Shown: positions 54,119 through 62,368 of the stretch, piece after piece | Layout of the letters: the number at the start of each line of letters is the position of its first letter | Position numbering within the stretch: position 1 is the stretch's first letter | Source: Bacteroides fragilis NCTC 9343 | GTDB taxonomy: Bacteria; Bacteroidota; Bacteroidia; Bacteroidales; Bacteroidaceae | Length of the DNA stretch: 64,000 bases | Assembly: GCF_000025985.1 (NCBI RefSeq) | Contig: NC_003228.3 | Coordinates: 1,488,001-1,552,000 of the forward strand | Direction of reading: 5' to 3' | The notes under the pieces: model-generated | The model's database searches: none | What the model was told of the DNA's origin: nothing | What the model saw: the letters and a program-made list of their open reading frames with translations, nothing else | Made by a program: the position numbers and the translations under genes

Positions 54119-54494
54119 TATTTCTTCATTTATTTTAAGATTGTCTGATTTTGTAAAGATGCAAAGCTTTGTGAAATAGAAGATTATATGCTTATGAATG
54201 AAATCCGGACAATTTGTCTGTGGAATCACTTTTCCATTTGTTTGTTTCTCAGTATATTGTCTTTATTAAATAGGTATTCATTATTATGATCTCTTTGTAG
54301 CACTAGTAAGGGGTATGTTAAACAGGAATGTTCTATATTTCATCTTTTGTAACTTCCGTTATGAGAAATAAAGGAGGTCGTTTAATCGATTATGTCTGTA
54401 ACTTTCGTGAAAAGCCTTTTGTGCCCGTTTGAGGGTGTTTTTAAAATAAACCTTTTCGGCTTTTATGGGTTATTTTATTAAAATAGGATTAGGT
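54119..54494. other. Intergenic region between ompA and the DUF488 gene
   Basis: This 376-base region is AT-rich and has no credible coding frame. It must hold the promoter of the DUF488 gene; I do not see a convincing -7 box close to the start, and no hairpin stands out. Confidence 0.4.
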
Positions 54495-54857
54495 ATGACT
54501 AAAATAAAAATAAAACGTGTATATGAGGATCCTTCTGATACAGATGGGTATCGTGTTTTAGTAGATCGCCTTTGGCCGCGCGGAATGAAAAAAGAACATT
54601 TAAAGTATGACTATTGGGCAAAGGAACTGACTCCTTCATCTGATTTAAGAAAATGGTTTCATGACGATGTTCCGGGACACTGGAAAGAGTTTGCAGAGAT
54701 GTATCGAAAAGAACTTGAAACTTCTGATAAAACGTCCGAGTTTTTATCCCGGATACGATCCTGTGAATCAGTGACTCTTTTGTATGCTTCGAAGGAGCCG
54801 GTTTATAATCATGCCCGTATTTTACAAGCTTTTCTGGAGGAACGTTTGAAAAAGTGA
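54495..54857 (+). CDS. DUF488-family protein
   Basis: The 120-residue protein opens KIKIKRVYEDPSDTDGYRVLVDRLWPRGM and contains LRKWFHDDVPGHWKEFAEMYRKEL, the signature of DUF488. Members are small soluble proteins of undetermined function, some linked to stress or haem-related loci. I chose ATG 54495 over 54465 because conservation begins there. It lies 83 bases before the purF-like start, but a separate promoter for that gene is visible. Confidence 0.82.
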   Translation: MTKIKIKRVYEDPSDTDGYRVLVDRLWPRGMKKEHLKYDYWAKELTPSSDLRKWFHDDVPGHWKEFAEMYRKELETSDKTSEFLSRIRSCESVTLLYASKEPVYNHARILQAFLEERLKK

Positions 54858-54895
54858 TTTCTAGGAGAAACCTATGCCAACACGAATCTTTTTTG

Positions 54896-54903
54896 TACTT
54901 TTG
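54896..54903 (+). promoter_or_regulatory. Putative -7 element of the purF-like gene
   Basis: TACTTTTG matches TAnnTTTG and lies 37 bases before the ATG at 54941, so the purF-like gene can be transcribed on its own. Confidence 0.5.
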
Positions 54904-54940
54904 CGCCATCTTTTTAAAAACAACATCAAAAAAGAATCAT

Positions 54941-56347
54941 ATGGGAGGTTTTTTCGGAACAGTCTCGAAAACGAGCTGTGTGACCGATTTATTCTACGGC
55001 ACAGACTATAACTCACACCTGGGAACAAAACGGGGAGGACTTGCGACATATAGTGAAGAACAGGGATTTATCCGCTCGATTCATAACCTGCAGAGTTCAT
55101 ATTTCCGTACCAAATTTGAGGAAGAACTGGATAAATTTAAAGGAAATGCCGGTATCGGTATTATCAGTGATACAGACGCCCAACCTATTATTATTAACTC
55201 ACATCTCGGTAGATTTGCCATTGTTACGGTTGCTAAGGTCACAAACCTTAAAGAACTCGAAGAGGAACTACTTTCACAAAACATGCATTTCGCCGAACTT
55301 AGTTCGGGTAGTACCAATCAAACGGAACTTATCGCTTTATTGATTATTCAGGGTAAAAATTTTGTAGAAGGAATAGAGAATGTATATAACCATATAAAAG
55401 GTTCGTGTTCTATGCTTCTGTTGACAGAAGATGGAGTGATTGCCGCACGAGATAAATGGGGACGTACTCCTATTGTTATCGGGAAAAAGGAGGGCGCTTA
55501 TGCAGCCACGAGTGAATCTAACAGTTTTCCGAATCTTGATTTTGAAATAGAACGCTATTTAGGACCCGGTGAAATAGTCCGTATGCAGGCTGACCGTCTT
55601 GAACAACTTCGCAAGCCTGATGACAAAATGCAAATCTGTTCATTTTTGTGGGTGTATTACGGTTTTCCCAATTCATGTTATGAAGGCCGGAATGTAGAAG
55701 AGGTACGCTTTACGAGCGGGTTGAAAATGGGTGAACAAGATGACTGTGATGCTGATTGTGTTTGTGGAATTCCGGATTCGGGTATCGGGCAGGCATTGGG
55801 GTATGCAGAAGGGAAAGGCATTCCTTATCATCGTGCTATTACCAAGTATACTCCTACCTGGCCCCGTAGTTTTACTCCGAGCAAGCAGGAATTACGTTCT
55901 TTGGTGGCAAAGATGAAGTTGATCCCTAACCGTGCTATGCTTCAAGATAAGCGTATTATTTTTTGTGATGACTCCATTGTGCGTGGTACGCAGTTGCATG
56001 ATAATGTGAAGATTCTTTTTGATTATGGTGCAAAAGAGGTACATATGCGTATCGGATGCCCACCGCTTATTTATGGCTGTCCGTTTATTGGTTTTACGGC
56101 TTCAAAGTCGGATATGGAACTTATCACCAGGCAGATAATAAAAGAACTGGAGGGAGATGAAAATAAGAATCTGGATAAATATGCTACTACAGGTTCGCCG
56201 GAATATGAGAAGATGGTAGGCATCATCGCCAAGCGTTTCGGACTTTCGTCTCTCAAATTCAACACGATTGAAACACTGATTGAAGCCATCGGATTGCCAA
56301 AGTGTAAAGTTTGTACCCATTGTTTTGACGGATCCAGTTGTTTCTAA
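54941..56347 (+). CDS. Amidophosphoribosyltransferase-like protein lacking the catalytic Cys
   Basis: The 468-residue protein has the two-domain layout of PurF. An N-terminal class II glutamine amidotransferase fold (TKRGGLATY; GRFAIVTVAKVTN) is joined to a C-terminal phosphoribosyltransferase with IIFCDDSIVRGTQL, the PRPP loop. Normal PurF begins Met-Cys-Gly, and Cys is the nucleophile for glutamine hydrolysis. Here the protein begins MGGFFG, so that Cys is replaced by Gly. It might use free ammonia or have a different role. The C-terminus carries a Cys cluster (CKVCTHCFDGSSC) reminiscent of the iron-sulfur ligands of Bacillus-type PurF. I chose ATG 54941 because it aligns with PurF; the frame from 54854 overlaps DUF488. 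Confidence 0.85.
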   Translation: MGGFFGTVSKTSCVTDLFYGTDYNSHLGTKRGGLATYSEEQGFIRSIHNLQSSYFRTKFEEELDKFKGNAGIGIISDTDAQPIIINSHLGRFAIVTVAKVTNLKELEEELLSQNMHFAELSSGSTNQTELIALLIIQGKNFVEGIENVYNHIKGSCSMLLLTEDGVIAARDKWGRTPIVIGKKEGAYAATSESNSFPNLDFEIERYLGPGEIVRMQADRLEQLRKPDDKMQICSFLWVYYGFPNSCYEGRNVEEVRFTSGLKMGEQDDCDADCVCGIPDSGIGQALGYAEGKGIPYHRAITKYTPTWPRSFTPSKQELRSLVAKMKLIPNRAMLQDKRIIFCDDSIVRGTQLHDNVKILFDYGAKEVHMRIGCPPLIYGCPFIGFTASKSDMELITRQIIKELEGDENKNLDKYATTGSPEYEKMVGIIAKRFGLSSLKFNTIETLIEAIGLPKCKVCTHCFDGSSCF

Positions 56348-56386
56348 GTGGCTATTAGTGACTGAATATAAGATTATGTATAAAAA

Positions 56387-56427
56387 AAGAGCCGTGAATT
56401 GCTTGGCAGTTCACGGCTCTTTTTTTA
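56387..56427 (+). terminator. Rho-independent terminator after the purF-like gene
   Basis: GAGCCGTGAA and TTCACGGCTC pair across an 11-base loop, with A before and a run of seven T after. Confidence 0.85.
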
Positions 56428-56479
56428 CCTTTACAGGCGTGAAAAATAAGATTTTAGCAAATTATTAAATTTTAAAGAT

Positions 56480-57703
56480 ATGAATTTAGTAGAACGTTTT
56501 TTGAAGTACGTAAGCTTTGATACACAGTCGGATGAACTGACAAGACTTACCCCCAGCACTCCGGGCCAAATGGTATTTGCGGAATATCTAAAGTCTGAGT
56601 TGGAGTCGTTGGGGCTAGAAGATATAACATTGGACGAGAACGGTTATCTTTTTGCTACTTTACCTGCCAATACAGAGAAAGAATTGCCTGTCATCGGCTT
56701 TATAGCACATATGGATACGAGTCCCGATATGAGTGGAAAAAATGTCACTCCACGTATTGTAGAAAAATACGATGGTTCGGATATTGTGCTTTGTGCCGAA
56801 GAGAATATCGTACTTTCACCGAGTCAGTTTCCTGAGTTGCTCGATCATAAGGGTGAGGATCTGATTGTTACCAATGGTAAAACTCTGTTAGGGGCAGATG
56901 ATAAGGCAGGTATTGCCGAAATAGTATCAGCTGTTGTCTATCTGCAGGAGCATCCTGAAATTAAGCATGGTAAAATTCGGATCGGTTTCAATCCGGATGA
57001 AGAAATAGGTGAGGGTGCTCATAAGTTTGATGTTCAGAAGTTCGGTTGTGAGTGGGCTTATACGATGGACGGAGGAGAAGTTGGAGAGTTGGAATTTGAA
57101 AATTTCAATGCTGCCGCTGCCAAGATCACTTTTAAAGGACGTAATGTGCATCCGGGATATGCTAAACATAAAATGATCAATTCGATCCGTATAGCCAATC
57201 AGTTTATTACTATGCTTCCCCGGCACGAGACTCCGGAACATACTTCCGGATATGAGGGTTTCTACCACTTAATCGGTATCCAAGGAGATGTGGAACAGAG
57301 CACTGTATCCTACATTATTCGTGACCATGACCGTAATAAATTTGAGGATCGTAAAAAAGAGATAGAACATTTGGTGAATAAGATCAATGCAGAGTTTGGT
57401 GAAGGCACTGCTACGCTCGAATTGCGTGACCAGTACTATAACATGCGTGAAAAGATAGAACCCGTAATGCATATTATCGACACTGCTTTTGCTGCAATGG
57501 AAGCCGTAGGGGTGAAACCGAATGTGAAACCTATTCGTGGAGGAACGGATGGCGCACAATTATCATTCAAGGGGTTACCTTGTCCCAACATCTTTGCCGG
57601 TGGCTTGAATTTTCACGGTCGCTATGAATTTGTTCCCATCCAGAATATGGAAAAGGCAATGAAGGTCATTGTGAAGATCGCTGAACTGGTAGCTTCGAAG
57701 TAA
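56480..57703 (+). CDS. pepT: Peptidase T (tripeptide aminopeptidase)
   Basis: The 407-residue M20-family peptidase has the metal ligands in [25 protein letters not shown] and [15 protein letters not shown], and the C-terminal [22 protein letters not shown]. It removes the N-terminal residue from tripeptides in the cytoplasm using two zinc ions. Length is normal for PepT. It is followed 33 bases on by gcvT. Confidence 0.93.
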   Translation: MNLVERFLKYVSFDTQSDELTRLTPSTPGQMVFAEYLKSELESLGLEDITLDENGYLFATLPANTEKELPVIGFIAHMDTSPDMSGKNVTPRIVEKYDGSDIVLCAEENIVLSPSQFPELLDHKGEDLIVTNGKTLLGADDKAGIAEIVSAVVYLQEHPEIKHGKIRIGFNPDEEIGEGAHKFDVQKFGCEWAYTMDGGEVGELEFENFNAAAAKITFKGRNVHPGYAKHKMINSIRIANQFITMLPRHETPEHTSGYEGFYHLIGIQGDVEQSTVSYIIRDHDRNKFEDRKKEIEHLVNKINAEFGEGTATLELRDQYYNMREKIEPVMHIIDTAFAAMEAVGVKPNVKPIRGGTDGAQLSFKGLPCPNIFAGGLNFHGRYEFVPIQNMEKAMKVIVKIAELVASK

Positions 57704-57736
57704 TCATTATTTATATAATTCTTAAATTCTCATTTC

Positions 57737-58822
57737 ATGAAAACCACTCCATTTACCGAGAAACATATTGCACTTGGTGCTAAGATGCACGAGTTTGCAG
57801 GATATAACATGCCTATTGAGTATTCGGGTATCATCGACGAACACCTTACAGTTTGTAACGGTGTCGGTGTTTTTGATGTGTCACACATGGGCGAATTTTG
57901 GGTGAAAGGTCCTCATGCGTTGGATTTTTTGCAGAAAGTGACTTCAAATAATGTGGCAGCTTTGGTGCCGGGTAAAATTCAATATACTTGTTTTCCAAAT
58001 GAAGACGGGGGTATCGTTGATGACTTACTGGTCTATCAATATGAACCGGAAAAATATCTTTTGGTTGTTAATGCTTCGAATATAGAGAAGGACTGGAACT
58101 GGTGCATTTCTCACAATACGGAAGGTGCTGAGTTGGAAAACTCTTCAGATAATATGGCACAACTTGCTGTACAAGGTCCGAAAGCCATTCAAGCTCTGCA
58201 AAAATTGACGGATATTAATCTTGCCGATATTCCTTATTATACATTTAAAGTCGGTGAGTTTGCCGGTGAGAAGAATGTGATTATTTCCAATACGGGATAT
58301 ACCGGAGCAGGTGGATTTGAACTATATTTTTATCCGGATGCTGCCATGAAGATTTGGGATGCAGTTTTTGAAGCCGGAGCTGAGTTTGGCATAAAACCGA
58401 TAGGGCTTGGTGCGCGTGATACTCTTCGTCTTGAAATGGGATTCTGTCTGTACGGTAATGACTTGGACGATACTACGTCTCCTATTGAAGCCGGACTGGG
58501 ATGGATCACTAAATTTGTGGACGGCAAGAACTTTACAAATCGTTCGATGCTTGAAAAACAAAAAGCTGAAGGCACCGTTCGCAAATTAGTGGGCTTTGAA
58601 ATGATTGACCGGGGGATTCCTCGTCATGGTTACGAGTTGACAACAGCGGAAGGTGATAAAATCGGGGTAGTAACATCAGGTACAATGTCTCCTATTCGTA
58701 AGATTGGTATTGGTATGGGATACGTGAAACCTGAATATAGTAAGATCGGTACAGAAATATGTATTGATATGCGTGGACGTAAGTTGAAAGCTGTAGTAGT
58801 AAAACCGCCTTTCCGTAAATAG
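57737..58822 (+). CDS. gcvT: Glycine cleavage system T protein (aminomethyltransferase)
   Basis: The 361-residue protein has the GcvT N-terminal fold ([34 protein letters not shown]), the folate-binding middle ([21 protein letters not shown]) and the C-terminal barrel ([21 protein letters not shown]). It transfers the aminomethyl group from H protein to tetrahydrofolate. The other gcv genes are not in the window. The gene ends at a terminator. Confidence 0.93.
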   Translation: MKTTPFTEKHIALGAKMHEFAGYNMPIEYSGIIDEHLTVCNGVGVFDVSHMGEFWVKGPHALDFLQKVTSNNVAALVPGKIQYTCFPNEDGGIVDDLLVYQYEPEKYLLVVNASNIEKDWNWCISHNTEGAELENSSDNMAQLAVQGPKAIQALQKLTDINLADIPYYTFKVGEFAGEKNVIISNTGYTGAGGFELYFYPDAAMKIWDAVFEAGAEFGIKPIGLGARDTLRLEMGFCLYGNDLDDTTSPIEAGLGWITKFVDGKNFTNRSMLEKQKAEGTVRKLVGFEMIDRGIPRHGYELTTAEGDKIGVVTSGTMSPIRKIGIGMGYVKPEYSKIGTEICIDMRGRKLKAVVVKPPFRK

Positions 58823-58845
58823 AATATTGACGAATAAAGCGTTGA

Positions 58846-58882
58846 AATCCCTCTCTGTCTTTAAAGGCAGAGGGGGATTTTT
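58846..58882 (+). terminator. Terminator after gcvT
   Basis: CCCTCTCTG and CAGAGGGGG pair with a short AT-rich loop and a T run follows (GGGGGATTTTTG), 24 bases after the stop codon. Confidence 0.8.
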
Positions 58883-59828
58883 GTTTAAATGGAAAGTTTA
58901 CGTTCTTTCGGATATGTTTGGAATATTAGAGGTCTCATTTAATAGATATAAAAGTCTTCCTTAGTCAATTTGTCTCTATACTCAAACATATTATTTCCTT
59001 TCTAATATTATTCTTGGTTATGTCTATGAAATATTTTTATTTCAGAATAATCTCTATTTCTGCCTATATAGGCTATTATATTTGCATTATATTCTGATTT
59101 CTACTTTTTTTGATTTCTTGGAATTAATATTTATTTGTATTTTTGATCTATATATATAATGCAATAGAAAGAATAATTAGATCAATTAAATGATTGTATT
59201 TTGTTTCCTATGAACTGAATGTGTAATATAAAAGTGATAGGCGTATCACTGTTTTCAGTGACAAATGTGTATTAAATATCGTTGTATGATGGTAAATAGT
59301 GAGCCTTATAACATGAATTTAGTAAATATTGGAATAATTTTTTTCTTAATCATTGGAAATAATAAATCTAAGCACTATATTTGCTGTAACACTAAAAGAT
59401 ATTAAATAGAAAATTTAAGATATTGAAAGAATGTTAATCGATTGTTCAATGATTATCATTTCTTTCTTAGAAAAGATCTACTAAGTGAAAATTAGGATCT
59501 TTGATAATAAGATTTGATAGAGGTATTACACTTACATAACAAATATTTTATTGGTATTAGAAAATCGGATATTAGAAAATGGATTTTGTCGTTGCTTTCT
59601 TAATAAAGGTAGTGTAATTCTGGTGATAACGGAAACTACCGACAATGACGAATCTTATCGGTAACCGTAATGTTCTGTTTGCGGAGATGCGGAATATCAG
59701 AAGATTTTCATATTTTTCTTTTGTCAGAAGGTTTACTGAATTTGTATGTGTATTGAAGAACAGCTTTTGTTCTTTGAACTGCATACTAACTTACTATAAT
59801 TTACATTGTTAATCTTACGGGCTTTTAT
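58883..59828. other. Long AT-rich intergenic region (about 0.95 kb)
   Basis: No credible gene is present. TATATTTG at 59376-59383 is a good -7 match, followed by 440 bases before the next ORF, so a long leader or a small RNA is possible. A perfect 12-base palindrome GCCTATATAGGC lies at 59062-59073. A 70-codon minus frame (59572-59784) shows no recognisable motif. Confidence 0.45.
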
Positions 59829-61568
59829 ATGAAAAAGACATCTTTGTTTTTGTCGTTTTTTATTGCTCTCTTTTTGTTTTCGGCTTGTACTGACGATACT
59901 GAGCAATGTTTATATTCCCCTAAAGTTTTTGATACGGGTGATCTATTGAGCAATAGAGTGAAAGAAGAATTTCTTAATTTTGATTATCCTGCCGGGATTG
60001 TTCCAATTCTTTTTGCCGTAGATAGTATCGAGCCCATCCAAATGGGGGCTTATGCTGATGAATGTTTTAATGATCTTGTAGATTCGATATCCGAGTCAAG
60101 AGATTTTAAGCATAGAGGGATGTTGGTGCTTGTTTCGAAAAATCCGAAACTCATTCAAATACGTTTGGGTAATCGATATCGGGTTTATTGCAATATGACA
60201 GGAGCAACTTCCGGACTGGATTATTTAGATTTGCAAAAGCAAATACAGGAGAGAGGTGTAGAAGAAACTCTTCCATTGTTTCTGCAAAACACTTCAGTTC
60301 GTATTCAGGAGTTGAATGAATTACCTTCATATAAAAAATATCGAATCAACTCTGCAATTTCAGTAATTTCTACTTGTTTGGAATACATAGGAACTCCTTC
60401 GGAGAACTTTTACGGAAAGTGTGTTTTAACCCCCATTTTAAAAATAACATCATTTGGGTATTATATTTTTAAATCATGGTTGTTGACCTTCATGTTTGTA
60501 TGTCTGATAATGCTTTTATGCCGTTGGATGATGTTTCTGCTAGTGAAGCGTTTATTGGGAGAGAATGTTATAGCCCTTATGTGGACTCAAAAGATCATTA
60601 ATTGGGGACTTGGTTTATTATTTTCAATTTCTGCAGCAGCTTCGGCTATTATTTTGTCCAGTGGACGAATGGAAGATGCGATAGCGTTGCAGGCTATTGG
60701 AATTCCTTTTATGGAGAATTTTCAGATTGCCGCTACAGATTATGTTTTGAAAACATCGTTTGTTGCCGCTTTCTTTTTTGTTTTAATGTATGCATTGAAA
60801 CGAAATATTGTATCAGATATCTTTTTAATGAGTCTTTTGGAACCAGCCAAGCAGCAGGAAGTTTATCGTAGTTTGAGCGATGCTCAAAAGACTGCTTTGG
60901 TTATAGGACACGAAGCGGATCTCAATGAAGTTGAAACAAGTTCCGAACCATATTCCGAATTGTTCACTTCGCGTGTATCTAAACAGGAAACCGTGACTAT
61001 TGTTTCATTGGCAATAGCGGCTTTATTTTTGATTCCGCGGCCTTTGATTATAATGGGTATTGCTTTAACCATTTACCCGCTGGTCGGGCAATGTGTGAAG
61101 ATTTATCATGTGGTGAGTAATCATACGCTTCCGGCACAAATAAAGGGAGATAGAAGAAGGGCATTAATAACCAATTTACTTATCATTTTTGCAATAGCTT
61201 TTATAACTGTTCTGATAGGACTGTTTTTTAATCCCATGCCGGATAAAAAAGAAATTGATCGGAATGAAATAAAGATGGAATTGATTGCTCCGGATAGACT
61301 GGAAGGAAATTATACTGTTAGTAAATCTATTGTGGGGCAGATCCAAGTATCCAGTGGTATTATAAAAAAGGTGAAAGATGGAACGTTTCAACTTTTGATA
61401 ACCGGTAAATCTTCTCCTAAAGTGTATAAGTTGGATTTTAATTCTGATAAAATGATATTTGTTTCAGGAGAACTGGGTAATGGAGCAATCCACTATGATA
61501 AAGATTTGGATAAAATTAAAATAGTATTTAATATAAATGAACAAACGACATGGACAATTTCAAAGTGA
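59829..61568 (+). CDS. TPM-domain membrane lipoprotein
   Basis: The 579-residue protein has a lipoprotein signal (LFLFSACTDD, Cys near residue 20). Its periplasmic domain (about residues 40-165) resembles TPM/Psb32-type domains (ADECFNDLVDSISESRDFKHRGMLVLVSKNPKLIQIRLGNRYR). Membrane segments are around residues 220-240, 255-285, 310-325, 395-430 and 445-470, and a C-terminal beta-rich domain faces the periplasm. The role is unknown; TPM proteins are linked to membrane protein quality or stress. It overlaps the next gene by 19 bases. Confidence 0.7.
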   Translation: MKKTSLFLSFFIALFLFSACTDDTEQCLYSPKVFDTGDLLSNRVKEEFLNFDYPAGIVPILFAVDSIEPIQMGAYADECFNDLVDSISESRDFKHRGMLVLVSKNPKLIQIRLGNRYRVYCNMTGATSGLDYLDLQKQIQERGVEETLPLFLQNTSVRIQELNELPSYKKYRINSAISVISTCLEYIGTPSENFYGKCVLTPILKITSFGYYIFKSWLLTFMFVCLIMLLCRWMMFLLVKRLLGENVIALMWTQKIINWGLGLLFSISAAASAIILSSGRMEDAIALQAIGIPFMENFQIAATDYVLKTSFVAAFFFVLMYALKRNIVSDIFLMSLLEPAKQQEVYRSLSDAQKTALVIGHEADLNEVETSSEPYSELFTSRVSKQETVTIVSLAIAALFLIPRPLIIMGIALTIYPLVGQCVKIYHVVSNHTLPAQIKGDRRRALITNLLIIFAIAFITVLIGLFFNPMPDKKEIDRNEIKMELIAPDRLEGNYTVSKSIVGQIQVSSGIIKKVKDGTFQLLITGKSSPKVYKLDFNSDKMIFVSGELGNGAIHYDKDLDKIKIVFNINEQTTWTISK

Positions 61569-62293
61569 TTTATTCGATTCCATTTTTGTTTTTTATTATC
61601 GTGTCCTGCAGCAACTCATCAACTGAGATGGTTGCTAAAAGTAAGTATGATGCTAAGATTGCCGAGTATAAGGAGTTGAACGAACAGCAAGCGGCTGTTA
61701 TTGAAGATAATTTAGAGAAAAGTAAAATTATTAATAATGTGGTGACGGAATTAAATCAGATAGCCGGCAATACACATTCTTTGCGTGTGAATGTAGAGCA
61801 TGGAGTGGGGGAATTGAGTCAAGCAGAAGAGATCAATCAGAAACTTCAGACTCTGAAAAAGCGCTTAAGTGCAGTTGAAGGTAAGCGTAGTGACGGCAGT
61901 AAGAACCTGTTGGCAACGATGGATAAATTGAAAAGTATTATTGAGCAAAAAGAGATTGAAATCAACAATCTCAAACAGGAGATTGCGAACCAACAACAAA
62001 CAATAGCTAATCAGAAAAATACAATTGCGAGCCAACAGGTGACGATCGATGCTCAGAGCCAGGAGTTAATGAATAAACAACAGGAAATGTGGTATAAATT
62101 AGGTACTGAGCTACACTCTGTCGTAGAAGAATTACCAAAAGTAAAAGGAAGAAAAGATAAGCGGAATATTAAAAATACCAGATACTATATTCTGAACAAA
62201 GCAAAAGAATGTTTTGAACATGCTGCACAACTGGGACATTCACTTGCCGGTTCGAAAGCCCGACAGGTGGAAGGGGAGATGAGTAGATTATAA
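61550..62293 (+). CDS. Coiled-coil lipoprotein
   Basis: The 247-residue protein has a lipobox near LFFIIVSCSNS. Residues about 30-165 form a long coiled coil with Gln/Asn-rich heptads (QEIANQQQTIANQKNTIASQQ), and the C-terminus is basic. It is translationally coupled to the TPM-like gene and is probably a partner in the periplasm. No family is recognised. The CPA2 antiporter gene follows 76 bases on, with its own promoter. Confidence 0.7.
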   Translation: MDNFKVIYSIPFLFFIIVSCSNSSTEMVAKSKYDAKIAEYKELNEQQAAVIEDNLEKSKIINNVVTELNQIAGNTHSLRVNVEHGVGELSQAEEINQKLQTLKKRLSAVEGKRSDGSKNLLATMDKLKSIIEQKEIEINNLKQEIANQQQTIANQKNTIASQQVTIDAQSQELMNKQQEMWYKLGTELHSVVEELPKVKGRKDKRNIKNTRYYILNKAKECFEHAAQLGHSLAGSKARQVEGEMSRL

Positions 62294-62337
62294 AGTGTGA
62301 TTTTATAGTTTTTCTGTTGTTAGTTAACAGAAAACAC

Positions 62338-62345
62338 TAATTTTG
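62338..62345 (+). promoter_or_regulatory. Putative -7 element of the antiporter gene
   Basis: TAATTTTG matches the TAnnTTTG consensus, 24 bases before ATG 62369, so the antiporter can be transcribed independently of the lipoprotein pair. Confidence 0.5.
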
Positions 62346-62368
62346 CATTCGATTTAAATTCTATTCGA

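Noticed and set aside
59572..59784. 70-codon minus frame in the long intergenic region
   Set aside because: No motif, no promoter facing it, and composition is like the rest of the non-coding stretch.
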